A stretch of 64,000 bases of DNA from Lonicera japonica (lineage: Eukaryota; Streptophyta; Magnoliopsida; Dipsacales; Caprifoliaceae), in contig CM038471.1 of the NCBI GenBank assembly GCA_021464415.1, positions 77,916,414 through 77,980,413 of the forward strand, read 5' to 3'. Position 1 is the stretch's first letter; every line of letters starts with the position of its first letter. The notes under the pieces are model-generated. The model was not told the DNA's origin, did no database searches, and was given only the letters and a program-made list of their open reading frames with translations. The position numbers were made by a program, and so were the translations under genes. Shown here piece by piece: positions 48,501 through 57,984 of this stretch.

Positions 48501-51500
48501 GTTTGTTCAATTTTCTTGTTGCAATTTGAACTTTGAAGTATCATCATGTTGATCAACTCTCGTTGGTGTTTGCATAATTAGTGGATTGTAATTTGGATGG
48601 GCGTATAATCATTTTCTCAGAGGGTGGAACCTTGTTTTCCTTATTTAGCTCTGCAATACCGGCATAATGGAAACTTTTGTTCTTACACTGAAGCAAGCAT
48701 AAAGTTATTTCATTTTCATCAAAGCCCATGAGGAATCTTTGAACAAAGTTCGCTTCCCGCCCCTTCTGTAAAAAGAATGATCATAGAGAATCAAATGCTA
48801 TTTATTTATTTAATTTTTGAACAAAGTTCCCCCACAAATTAAACTGAAACCCTTTTGCATGGTCGTAGAAGGGGGTGGTGTTAATTTTTCTGATAATGCA
48901 ATGTAAAATAGACAATCTGTTGAATAGTACCGTAATTTGCAAGACTAAATCCAACCAAAGATCATATCAATGGCTAAATTACCCTGTAGCTGCAAGCATA
49001 TAATACCAAAACATTAGAACCTGGAACATTACATTACCAGGAGAGACCAGTTAGTAAACCTGTATATCGAACTACAAACAACTATTGAACAACCAAGTAA
49101 CCAACACAAGAAACTTAAACCAAATTCAAAGACATCACATTAATGCTTGGAAGGTTTATGTCACCATGACCCAACTTTGACAGGATCTTCCTTAGAGAAG
49201 CCCCCTGTTCAGTTTTGTGAGATTCGGTGACCAGTCCACAAGTCAAAAGTGATGAAATTAAGTCACAAGTAGTTAACTATTTTGATTATTTTGCCTTTGG
49301 CAGGATAAATAGCGGGCACTTTTTGAAACCTACCTAAATTTTGAAAAAGGTCTTACTTAAGAAAGTTGCTATTTAGTTTAATAATTATGTGCTTACTGAG
49401 TACTCCTTTTGGTTAAATGCCTCAAGAATAAGGTGTCAAATTGTTCCTGATGCTGGCATGTTATGTACCACTTTAGATGTATCTTGTCTCTTCCTATTAA
49501 TTAGTTCGTATTATTTTTTTTGGTCTTATGAATGTAAACAAATTTTTTTTCACCTATAATTTGTTCTATATTTTTACGTTATTATTGTTCTGATGAGTGT
49601 TCTCCCTTTTTTCTATATGTAGAGGAAATGATTAGAGGTCTCACTCAAGTACCTTGGGAACGTGTTGATGTTAGCTTTCGCAGAAGTAGGCAACGATATG
49701 CTGCACATAGTACCATCCAGGCAAGCCCTATTGTTTGCAGGATTGTTTACAATGCATGCCTCTTTTTCTACAACAATTTACATTTTAAATTTTAGGGCTT
49801 TTTGACTTTGTCGCCCATTTTATGTGCAAAATTAGAATTACCCACATTGCATGCACTGGAATCTCAAGGATTTTGTAAAAACAGGGGGTTAAGTCAAAGG
49901 ATACATCAAAAAAATTACACACTGCGAAACACCATCGCTCCCCCCCTCCCAATTTTTATGTAATACATTGAGTTTCACCTGCATACAGGGGCAAAGTCTA
50001 ATTCTTATGAAAACATGGGGTAAGTCAAACTTCGCATTAAGAAGGAGCAAAGTAAAAAAAAAAAACCTAGCTTTTATAGGTTTAAATTCACCTGGTTCAT
50101 GATATGACACCAACAAGTTGATGGACAGATATCCATATGTTTATTTTGTCTTCCTTTTGGACACGCTGCTCCTATTGGTTTGCATTACTAACTGTTTAGT
50201 TGTTGTGGCTGAAGGGTAAATTTAATTTTTAATGCCGTTTTCAGATTTATGGAAAACATGTTCTTTTTTTGATAAGAAACAAAAATTTTATTGCCACTGA
50301 ATAACATACACCAAAAAGAAACATGACAATATACAGACTAGTGAAAGAGAATTCCACCAGACTGACATACAAACCTGCCAACTAGAAAAACACACCTAAC
50401 ACACTTAGGATTCAATACAGTAACAAACTAGCACGGCAGACTGTCAGAAAGTTCAAGATGCAACCGAAAACCAGTTAGTAGTGGCAGAAGGGTGGACTAG
50501 ATTGAACAAGAAAGAGAGTGAAAAATTTGATAGACTGTTGGTTGGGATGGGACTCAAAATGACTCCATTGGATTCCAAAGGGAAGAGGGGTGAAAGGAAA
50601 GGGTTGGCTAAAAAAGGGGTGCGAGAGTTGCGCAATCTAGAATGTAAAGTTAACTATAACAAAGGCGGCAGTGATAGTTCAGTGAAGAGGGGGCGAAAGG
50701 GGTTCTCAATAAAGATAGTATCATGGAATGTGAGAGGGTTGGGGGGGAGGGAGAAAAGAAGATGTATTAAGGAGGTAGTGATGAAGGAAAAGCCGGATAT
50801 AATTATATTGCAAGAAACGAAAAAGGTAGAAATTTCTTGGGAAATTGTAAGGGCAGTGTGGGGGTTAGATATAAGGATTGGGCTTTCATTCCAGTAGAGA
50901 GAATGTCAGGGGGTGTTGATAGTATGGGATGTAAGGGTGGTGTCATGTGAAGAGTGTGTGAAGGGAAGTTTCTCGCTGTCGGTTAAACTAAAACCAAAAC
51001 TAGGGGAGTGCTAGTGGCTGTTGGGGATTTACGGTCCATGTAGGTACAGAGAAAGAAAAGAATTTTGGGAGGAGCTGGTTAGTCTTTACGGGTTATGCGG
51101 GAACATATGGTGTTTAGGTGGAGATTTCAATATTATTAGATACCCGTCGGAGAAAAAAGGTGGTGAGAATGGCCGATGGACTAAAAGCATGAAAAGATTT
51201 GATGCCTTCATTAGAAACTTCGGATTGTGTGATTCGGGTATTAATAATGCAAATTTTACTTGGTCGAATGGAAGAATTCACTTGAGGTTGGATAGATTTT
51301 TATTTTCGATGGATTGGGAGGAGTTTGAGGTAGCGAGACAAGAAGTGCTCATTCGAGTTGTATCGGACCATTTTCCGTTTGCTTTAGACACAAGTGGTTT
51401 TTAATGGGGTCCAACTCCGTTTCGATTCGAAAATATGTGGCTAAATCATAGAGAGTTCTTGGGAATTTTCAAAGAATGGTGGGTCGAGAGCACGGTTGAA

Positions 51501-54500
51501 GGGTGGGAAGGGTACATATTCATGAAGAAATTGGAGCTAGTGAAACATAATGTTAAAAAATGGATTTTGGAGGTATTTGGTGACGTGAGGGTGAAAAAGG
51601 GGCAGATATTACGTAAAATTCAAGAAATTGATGAAGAAGAAATTAAGGGTTCTTTGGGTGAAGATAAACTAGCGGAGAGGAGGATAAAGGAGGAGATGGA
51701 AGAACTTCTTTTGAACGAAAAAATCTTTTAGAACCAAAAGGCGAGAGTTAAAGGGGTAGTTGAATGGGATGCTAATTCTAGCTTATTCCATCGGGTTATT
51801 AATCAAAGAAAAGTGAACAAATTCATAAGTAAAATGGAGAGGGAGGACGGTTTGGTGGTGTCGGAAGAATCCGAAATTGAGAGCGAGCTGGTGGAGTATT
51901 TTAAGAGGCTTTACACAAAAAAGGAAAGATTTCATGTGGGTTTTGAGGGTTTGGAGTGGAACCCGATTTGTGCCTAGAGCAGGGAGTGGCTTGAAAGGCC
52001 ATTTGAGGAGGAAAAGGTTAAGGCAGCTATTGATTCGTGTGACGATAACAAGTCGCCGGGACCGGATGGGTACACTTTGGAGGTATTCAAGAAAGGATGG
52101 GAGATTATTAAAGAGGATTTAATGAAGGCATTGAGGGAATTCTTTAACAGTGGGGTGGTGAATCCGCGTACGAATGCTACGTTCATATACCTTATTCCGA
52201 AGAAAATTGCCTCCTTCAAACTTAAAGATTTTAGACCTATTAGCCTAGTTGCTAGTCTTTACAAAGTATTGGCTAAAATCTTATCTTTAAGGTTGAGGGA
52301 TGTATTGGGTGAGACGGTAGGAGTTGCTCAAGGGGCCTTTGTAAAGGGGAGACAAATTCTTGATTTGGCTCTCATCGCTAATGAAGGTGTTGAGGAGTAT
52401 AGGTAGAGAAAAAGGGAAGGAGTGGTGTTGAAGATTGATTTTGAAAAGGCTTACGATCACATTGAGTGGGATTTTTTGGATCATGTGTTGGAAAATAACG
52501 GGTTTAGGAGTAGGTGGAGGAGATGGATTAAAGGGTGCTTGTCGTCGGTAATTTTTTCGGTGTTGATGAATGGAAAACCAAGGGGATTCTTTAAGGCGTC
52601 AAGGTGTCTACGGCAAGGGGATCCTCTCTCTTTTTTTCTTTTTGTGCTGATCTTGGATGTATTAAATTTGTTGGTTCAGAGTGCAAAGGGGTGCGGTATG
52701 GTTAAAGGGTTTTCTATAGGTAGAGATGGAGTAAAATTGTCTCATTTACAATTTGCCGATGATACTATCTTTTTTCTTTCTAGGGATGAGGAGAAAATCG
52801 ATAATCTTATTGGTATTTTAGACATTTTTGGGTAAAATTCAAGGTTAAAGATTAATTTGTCAAAAAGTGAAGTGGTGGGTATTAATATAGATGAGGAGGA
52901 GATGAGTTCGTTAGCTACCATAATTGGGTGTTCGGTGGGGAGTTGGCCTATGTCTTATTTGGGGCTGCCGTTGGGGGATAATTCGAAGAGGTTGGGTTTT
53001 TGGAGTCCGATTGTCGAAAAGGTAGGTAGAAGGCTCAAAGGTTGGTCGAGGGGATGCATTTCGAGAGGCGGTAAGTTGACGTTGATTCAGTCGGTTTTGG
53101 AAAGTATTCCAATTTACTGTCTCTCTCTTTTTAAAATTCCTGTTTCGGTAGCTAAGAGCATTGAAAAATTAATGAGGAAATTCCTCTGGGAAGGGTTTGA
53201 GAAGGGAAAAGGGGATCATTTGGTGGGTTAGGAGTCTGTTTCCAGGTGTAAAAGAGCTGGGGGTTTGGGTATTGGTAATTTGATTAAGAGGAATGAGGCA
53301 CTTTTGGGTAAGTGGTTGTGGCGATTTTCGGTCGAACAAAATGCCTTTTGGTATTCCATTATCAAAAGTAAATATGGAGTGCTAGACAATGGTTGGAGTT
53401 CTAATGCGGTGGTTAGAGGGTCATTTGTAATCCGTGGAAGGCAATTTCTAGAGGAATTGTCAAGTTTGAGAGGAATTTTCGATTCAAGGTAGGAGATGGA
53501 TCAAATATTCGGTTTTGGTTAGATAGATGGTTGGGAGAGGCTTCCTTGGTAGTGCAATTTCCCCGATTACACAGAGTGGCAGTCAATCCAAGAGCTTTAA
53601 TAGCTGATTATATATCCTGGGATTCAAATGACAACTTTACATGGGACAATATATTTATAAGAAATTTTTCGGAAGTGGAAGAGAACGAGTATATGTTGTT
53701 GATGGGGTTAATTAATAATTTGGAAATATCTAGATTCGAGAGGGATTCAAGAATATGGGAGAAAGAAAACTCTGGGCTATTTTCTATAAAGTCATTCTTT
53801 GAATTTCTGTCACAGGCCAACGTAGAAGGAAATTTTGAACCATTCGATATGATTTGGAAGAATGGAATTCCGGCAAAGGTTAAGGTTTTGGCTTGGTTAG
53901 CTGCTATAAAGAAAGTTAATACAACAGATTTCCTGCAACTTAGAAGATCGTATTTACAAATCTTTCCGTCTTGGTGTGTTATGTGTAAAAGAGAGGGATA
54001 GTGCATTGATTATTTGTTGCTTCATTGTTCGTTCGTGCATTTTATTTGGTGCAACATCCACAGAGAGTTAGGTTTGAATTATGATTATAGCTTTTCCAAA
54101 TTCTTGGTATAGGTTCCTCTCATTAAAGTGGTATTTGAAGGGTAACAAAAAGAAGACTAAAACATTATGGAGAAGTAGTTGTATGGCAGTTTTATGGTGC
54201 GTGTGGAGGGAAGGGAATTCTAGATTGTTTGATGACAAGGAGGCTAATAATGAGGAAGTTTGGCAGAGGGTCAAGGCCACGGCTTCGTTGTGGGCATACT
54301 CTTCGAAAGTTTTTGGGGGTCTTTCCTTGTCAGATATTGCTAGAGATTGGTCAGCTGCAATTCTATAGAAGGAGTGTAGTTTAGTGTCATTTGTGCTGTT
54401 TGTTTGTTTTTGGTAGGGTTTATTGGTAGAAGGCTTGTTATTAGGCTGGTTGCAGCCTGCTGGGCTTTTGTGTCTTTTTTGCCTTTTGTTCTTGTTTTGG

Positions 54501-56373
54501 TGCGGGCTGTTAGTGGACTTCTCGTTCACTTTCAGTCTTTTTTCTGCTTGTATTGATTTTCTTTAATTAATATAAGCTTTGTTTCTGATTAAAAAAAAAG
54601 ATTCAGAACTATCAAGAGCTCTAAATGCCCTAGCCCACAATCCTATTAGAAATATGATATAATCCAGCAAATCCTCAACTGAATTGCTTTTCCCTTCAAA
54701 AGTATGTTTGTTCCTTTCCATCCATACACTCCAAGCTGCAGCTAGCACTGCAAATCTCCGTAGGACTTTGTGTTTGTTTCGGCCCTTATCAAAATGCCAT
54801 TTGAACTCTACAAACTCAGACCACCTCATGGGAATAGCACCAACTATCCCGAACGCCTCAAATAACCCTGCTCATGTCCTCCTGACGAACCCACAATGAA
54901 GAAGGATATGATCAATGTTTTCCTCATAATGTTTGCACATGACACACCAAGAGGGGGACAAACACCATGTAGGCCTCCTCATTTGAATCACATCACATGT
55001 GTTAACTTTCCCCTTTAAAGCGAGCCAAGCGAACACTTTAATTTTGGAAGGAACCCCATGCTTCCAAATGAAACTGAATTGAGAAGTTGAAACTGACTGA
55101 GATGATTGAGTGAGAACGTCAAAGAAAGATTTACATGAAAAAATACCGGAAAAATGTGCTATCCAAGATCTTTTATCGGGATAATTCTGGTTCAAAGAAA
55201 CATCCTGAATCAGCTCCATCATGGCTGAAAATTCGATAATCTCCCTATCATTAAAATTTCTGCAAAAAGCCAGGTCCCAAGGGAAGCTTGGACACCAAGA
55301 GGAAACCGATTGAATAGACATGTTTTGATTGCAAGATAGGTTGAAAATCCTAGGAAATAAGTCCTTCAAAGGACTATTCCCCACCCATATATCCTCCCTG
55401 AAACAAACTTTATCTCCCACACCCAACACTAATTTAATGTTTTGCATAAAATCAATCCACACTTTAAAGATCGACATCCATGGGGCACGAAGAGTGCCAC
55501 TGATCCCAATGCCTGCATCCCACCCAGTAGAATGAGACCCATACTTTCGATAACAGCATACCAAAGTGAATCTCTCTCCAAAGGGAATCTCCATAACCAT
55601 TTCCCAAGCAAAGCCATATTTCTTTTTATAATATTCCCCACACCCAACCCCCCATGGTGGACATTCTTATATAATTTTTTTTTTAGTTTATGCACTGATG
55701 TTTGTCAATAGGCACATGAATACTTGAATGTAGGCAATAAACTTGTATGAGTGGGTCTTGCCTTTGGATCGTAGAAATACTTGATGCTGCAGAGCTTGAT
55801 AGCAAGAAAACAGATTAACCCAAGATTTTACCTAGGGCACACTTTGGACCTTGTGTTATTAAGTTCTTTATTCAATTTAAGGCGTTATTTAGGTTTATTT
55901 CAAGTCGGTATAATGCTTGTACTTAATAGGCTACCAACTCAATGAATTCCTAGACATTGGCCATCATTTACCGGAAGCTCACTTTTTTACTTTTCCATAT
56001 TCCATCCTGGACTTTAGGATAGCTTAAACGTATCTTTTAATGTGCCAATATATTAAGTGATTATGTACAAACTATGAAACCTTTCAACTGATCTAAGTGG
56101 GATTATTTTTGCATCAGTTTCATCAGATTCTTTCACATGTACTTGCATATTTCACTTCTAAAAATGATATTTTAAGAGTGCAGATTCTTGTTTTGATATA
56201 AAATGTCCTCTATTTGTGATAATTATATTTTCATTCTTGCTTATATGATCATGCAAGATGATGGTTACTGACAAATGTTCTCTCTCTCCCACAAAGTCCA
56301 GGTGAAGACCTATTGGTTGAATTCTGATGGTGCTGACGTGGTTCTCCATATGATAGACAATTTCCTTATCTAG
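36408..56373 (+). CDS. DUF676 alpha/beta-hydrolase (putative serine esterase/lipase), ten exons
   Basis: Exons: 36408-36712, 43191-43258, 45018-45088, 45913-46182, 47325-47488, 47847-47902, 47992-48044, 48380-48500, 49623-49720 and 56302-56373. Joined length is 1278 nt, in frame throughout, 425 aa. Exon 1 ends HLVIMVNGIIG and exon 2 supplies SAADWRYAAEQFVKRLPDK, the DUF676 start. Exon 4 carries the nucleophile elbow AHSLGG (KISFVAHSLGGLVARYAIG) and FATPHLGSRG. Exon 5 has FLCGLPFLERSASQTAHW and GKHLFLTDNDDG, and exon 10 ends DVVLHMIDNFLI. These are hallmarks of plant DUF676 hydrolases such as AT4G25770 (about 418 aa, from memory). The substrate is unknown. Exon 1 before VIMVNG is Arg/Gly-rich and could be a targeting region (inference). 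Intron 9 uses a GC donor; all other introns are GT-AG. Introns 1 and 9 are about 6.5 kb each because of transposons. The frame has no lesions, so the gene appears functional. Confidence 0.92.
36713..38040 (+). other. Left part of esterase intron 1
   Basis: The donor is AAG|GTATAA at 36713. Several short copies of GCTGAATGCT / AGCATTCAG (36793-37165) in both orientations look like MITE debris of the family containing CATTCAGAGGCAAAAACGAAC (about 37087-37113). A 16-bp G run ends near 37984. Confidence 0.5.
38041..38431. mobile_element. MITE with GGGCTTGTTTGGTT ends
   Basis: GGGCTTGTTTGGTT at 38041 has its reverse complement AACCAAACAAGCCC ending at 38431. AAA flanks both sides, a possible but weak 3-bp TSD. 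The interior 38165-38275 (CGCCATAACTTTAAATT ... CATCGAGATCTA ... AAGATCCATTGTGA) is related to the tandem unit inside the Helitron-like element at 28779-31475. Confidence 0.65.
39610..40148. mobile_element. Tourist/PIF-type MITE with TAA TSD in esterase intron 1
   Basis: The left end is GAGCATCTCCAATGC and the right end (reverse complement) CAACATCTCCAATGCC. TAA lies on both sides (39607-39609, 40149-40151). An internal inverted repeat (GACTTGGCAATAAGACACT near 39926 with AGTGTCTTAATGCCAAGTC near 39987) suggests a nested second MITE. It is 539 bp and non-coding. Confidence 0.7.
40161..42945 (-). mobile_element. Non-autonomous Helitron in esterase intron 1 (minus strand)
   Basis: On the minus strand the 5' end is A|TCTATAGTATATAAGTAAAAC and the 3' end has the hairpin CCCGCGCATCGTGCGGG followed 8 bp later by CTAG|T (40164-40161). 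The start TC, hairpin and CTAG between A and T with no TSD are the Helitron definition. The 2785-bp body has no Rep/helicase frame. Near its 5' end (42460-42620) a GAGAAACCCTAGAAAACC leader-like stretch may be captured gene sequence (unproven). Confidence 0.82.
43575..43831. mobile_element. MITE copy (CAAATGGACCCT family) in intron 2
   Basis: Contains GTTGGAAAATGATTGAAAGC, TTTCCATGGAATAAAAATC, GGAGAACATCTCACC and the right end TTATCAAATGGACCCT, shared with the copies at 47548-47798, 48060-48294 and 60799-61100. The left terminus is eroded. Confidence 0.65.
44254..44725 (-). mobile_element. TRIM (terminal-repeat retrotransposon in miniature) in intron 2
   Basis: Direct terminal repeats are at 44254-44451 and 44516-44725. 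The full repeat on the minus strand starts TGTAATGTCCCACATCGG and ends GTCATCACA (TG...CA). CTTTA is duplicated exactly on both sides (44249-44253, 44726-44730), a 5-bp TSD. Just inside the 5' LTR on the minus strand is TGATATCAGAGC (44513-44502), one base from the initiator-tRNA-Met primer-binding site TGGTATCAGAGC. The internal domain is only about 65 bp and non-coding. The 3' LTR lacks the first 14 bases of the other copy. Confidence 0.85.
45108..45440 (-). mobile_element. LINE 3'-end fragment in intron 3 (minus strand)
   Basis: A T run at 45108-45115 (the poly(A) tail on the minus strand) is followed by TTATAATAATAATATTCAGT-type 3' sequence. The minus-strand frame from about 45400 to the stop at 45294 reads SLWASNTKHFANYG and EDIKHNWRAS, matching the last residues of plant LINE ORF2 (compare SLWAYSSKVFG near 54290-54325). 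It is heavily 5'-truncated. Confidence 0.7.
45490..45670. repeat. GGGATGGCAA-type repeat debris in intron 3
   Basis: TTAGGGATGGCAATTGC at about 45512 and TTAGGGATGGCAAAACGGG at about 45544 are two left ends of a common plant TIR family, followed by GACCCGACCC-type sequence. No right end was found. Confidence 0.5.
46453..46774. mobile_element. MITE interrupted by a SINE in intron 4
   Basis: ATGAGAACCATTTAAGTGGT at 46454 pairs with the reverse complement ATGAGAACCATTCAAGAGGT at the right end (46773). The SINE at 46565-46733 sits inside it, so the MITE is older. Confidence 0.6.
46565..46733 (+). mobile_element. SINE with 18-bp TSD in intron 4
   Basis: GGGTTAGCCTAGTGGTAAAG (box A) and TGATTCGAGTCAC (box B) lie about 40 bp apart, and the unit ends in an A run. 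GTTGCATCCCTTAAGTAG (46547-46564) and GTTGCATCCGTTAAGTAG (46734-46751) are the target duplication with one mismatch. The 169-bp length is typical of plant SINEs. Confidence 0.9.
46788..47207 (+). mobile_element. Short Helitron in intron 4
   Basis: The 5' end A|TCTAATAGTATATATATAAAA and the 3' hairpin CCCGTGCATAGCACGGG, followed by TTATAATCTAG|T, are a canonical Helitron terminus set. It is about 420 bp and non-coding. The exact 5' base may shift by 5 bp because TCTAA is repeated. Confidence 0.82.
47548..47798. mobile_element. MITE copy with TTA TSD in intron 5
   Basis: The left end GGGCGTTTTTGATAAA and the right end (reverse complement GGGTCCATTTGACAAAA) are flanked by TTA (47545-47547, 47799-47801). 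It is 251 bp, ends 48 bp before exon 6, and belongs to the same family as 43575-43831, 48060-48294 and 60799-61100. Confidence 0.75.
48060..48294. mobile_element. Truncated MITE copy in intron 7
   Basis: Shares TCTTTGGGTGATGGGTAAGA, AAAAATTTCCATGGAAAA, AGAACATCTCATCA and the end TTTTATCAAACGGACCCT with the 47548-47798 copy. No left terminus is visible. Confidence 0.6.
48501..49622 (+). other. Esterase intron 8
   Basis: A 1.1-kb intron between LE|EEMIRG codons. No element boundary could be proven; AT-rich throughout. Confidence 0.6.
50264..50460 (-). mobile_element. LINE 3' UTR fragment (minus strand)
   Basis: A T run followed by GATAAGAAACAAAAATTTTA is the minus-strand tail of a LINE. It may be the displaced 3' end of the minus-strand LINE at 54600-55690, separated by the plus-strand LINE inserted between them (inference). 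Confidence 0.55.
50481..54599 (+). pseudogene. L1-type LINE, ORF2 remnant with several stops
   Basis: A plus-strand LINE in esterase intron 9. Domains in order: an endonuclease (about 50700-51400; VSWNVRGLGGREKR, PDIIILQETKK, CLGGDFNIIRYPSEK, VVSDHFPFAL), a reverse transcriptase (about 52040-52840; RPISLVASLYKVLAKILSLR, LKIDFEKAYDHIEWDFLDHV, RQGDPLS, catalytic LQFADDTIFFLS at about 52747-52780), a post-RT region (53265-53500), and zf-RVT (about 53800-54060; WCVMCK..., LLLHCSF). A final frame ends at 54366, then a 3' UTR and an A9 tail (54590-54599). In-frame stops and frameshifts (for example at 50895, 51402, 51729, 52404, 52833, 53229 and 53999) make it inactive. There is no ORF1, so it is 5'-truncated. 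Confidence 0.9.
54600..55690 (-). pseudogene. LINE ORF2 3' fragment (minus strand), tail-to-tail with the plus-strand LINE
   Basis: The minus-strand frames from about 55690 read GGLGVGNIIKRNMALLGKWL (post-RT region), then a long open segment (55600-54872) ending in the zf-RVT domain: FIWKHGVPSKIKVFAWLALK, SWCVMCKHYEENIDHILLHC. A last frame (54829-54600) reads AAWSVWMERNKHTFEGKS and FLIGLWARAFRALDSSES. RT is absent. It is related to but clearly different from the plus-strand LINE, whose tail begins exactly where this frame is cut (54600). Confidence 0.85.
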
Positions 56374-57210
56374 CCGTCTCATTTCGATTGCTTCCAGTTG
56401 GTAATTTCATGACGGGTTACATTGCTTGTTCGTCATGCATCATATATATTGCTCTTGATTGTGTATAACGACATATTCCAAGATAACAATTTTTTCCAAA
56501 TTGTTGAAATCTCTTGCGGAGATGATTTGTTAGCTTATATAAATATAGATTGGATCTTATGTCAATAATCGTTATTATCATTTATCAGTTAATTGTGAAA
56601 GGCCTGTATTTTGTGAGTAGTCAATGCTTGAACTTTTTACTGTTTTCTGATAATTAGTGAATAGACATTATCTATGCCCAGATTGAACAAAAGCAACTGG
56701 TGGGATCGGTAGCAATAAGGTTTTATTAATAAGGTTGTAATACCAAAGTTAGAATTTCTGGTTTTGAACTGTTGACTTTTTTAAATCCTATTTTCAGCCT
56801 GTTGAATGTTTAATGTATGTATGACCATACATTGTTATACTGATTGTAAATTAATCACATGCATATCCTTCTTTATTATATGAGAATTTGTAAAGAGGTC
56901 ATGTCATTACTCAACTAAATGGATTATTGCAAGAGAAAAGGCCCATGAGATGATTAGAACAATCCGTTCTCTAGTCCATTTTCACCACTTTGCAGGCGTT
57001 CTGTTTTCTTTTCACCTTCAGGCTCTACATATTTTAGCTCTTGTGACATCACAAAGCTAGGGACATGGTGATGTTCATTGAAGTTGGTTGAAGTTTTTCT
57101 TCTGTTAATTGTTGATAGTGGAGCCCTTTTTTACTCCTAAAGCTTTTTCAATCACAAATGGAAGCCTAGTTAGTATTCTCTCCTGTCTGGAGATAATTCC
57201 TTGTATATAT
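56374..57210. other. Esterase 3' UTR and following intergenic DNA
   Basis: No further coding sequence is seen. The esterase transcript end could not be fixed. Confidence 0.5.
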
Positions 57211-57590
57211 ACAGCATGGCTCCAAAGAGGATGGTCCTCTTGTTGAGAAAAATAACTGTCCGTTTTGAGAGCTAAATGGATGAATTTTTTTCATGAAACT
57301 TGGTTGAGATGATATCCTTGATAAGTCATCTTTACAAAATTTCATCAAAAAATTCAACAAGAAGTAGTTGTAATGATAGGCTGATCTATATGTTCATTTG
57401 CAGCCGTTGAGATTTTCTGTGGTCATCGAACCCACTTCTAAATTGAATATTTTGATGAATTTGAGTAGAGATACTCTTCCCCACCATAGATATTATCTTT
57501 ACCAAGTTTCATGAAAGAATACATCCATTTACCCCTCAAAATGGATTGTCCTTTTTCTTCAATATAGGACCATCCTCATTAGAGCCAGGA
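57211..57590. mobile_element. MITE with about 100-bp terminal inverted repeats
   Basis: The left CATGGCTCCAAAGAGGATGG ... TTTTGAGAGCTAAATGGATG ... CATGAAACTTGG aligns with the reverse complement of the right end (CTGGCTCTAATGAGGATGG ... TTTTGAGGGGTAAATGGATG ... CATGAAACTTGG). (TA)n sequence flanks both ends, hiding any TSD. Confidence 0.75.
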
Positions 57591-57615
57591 TATATATATA
57601 TATAAATATCAACTA

Positions 57616-57984
57616 AGGGTGGCAATTTTAGAAACACCATGATAAAACAACACGGAACGAAATGACGTTGGCACAAAATTGACATGAGAGTTCGTGTCCG
57701 GAGTTATTATTATCACGATCACGTGTCGTGTTTGTGTCCAAATTTTAGAACGAAATTAGAGTTCTATAGTATTAATCGTGTCTTGTTGAGTCTAAATGAG
57801 AAAAAATAATTTGCTTCTACTCATGTTGATTTGTCTATTAGTATGGAAAAATGTATTCCTGTCTGTCGCGTGTTGTCGTGTTTATGTGGCTTGTGTTCGT
57901 GTTTGCTAAAAATAAGACGACCTTGTGTCGACTGTCAAGTCGTGTCAGACAAAAATACAACCCAAAAACACGAATTGCCACCCT
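57616..57984. mobile_element. TIR element with AGGGTGGCAATT ends
   Basis: AGGGTGGCAATT at the left and its reverse complement AATTGCCACCCT at the right, 369 bp apart. The interior is rich in GTGTCGTGTT-type phrases in both orientations. A convincing TSD was not found. Confidence 0.6.
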
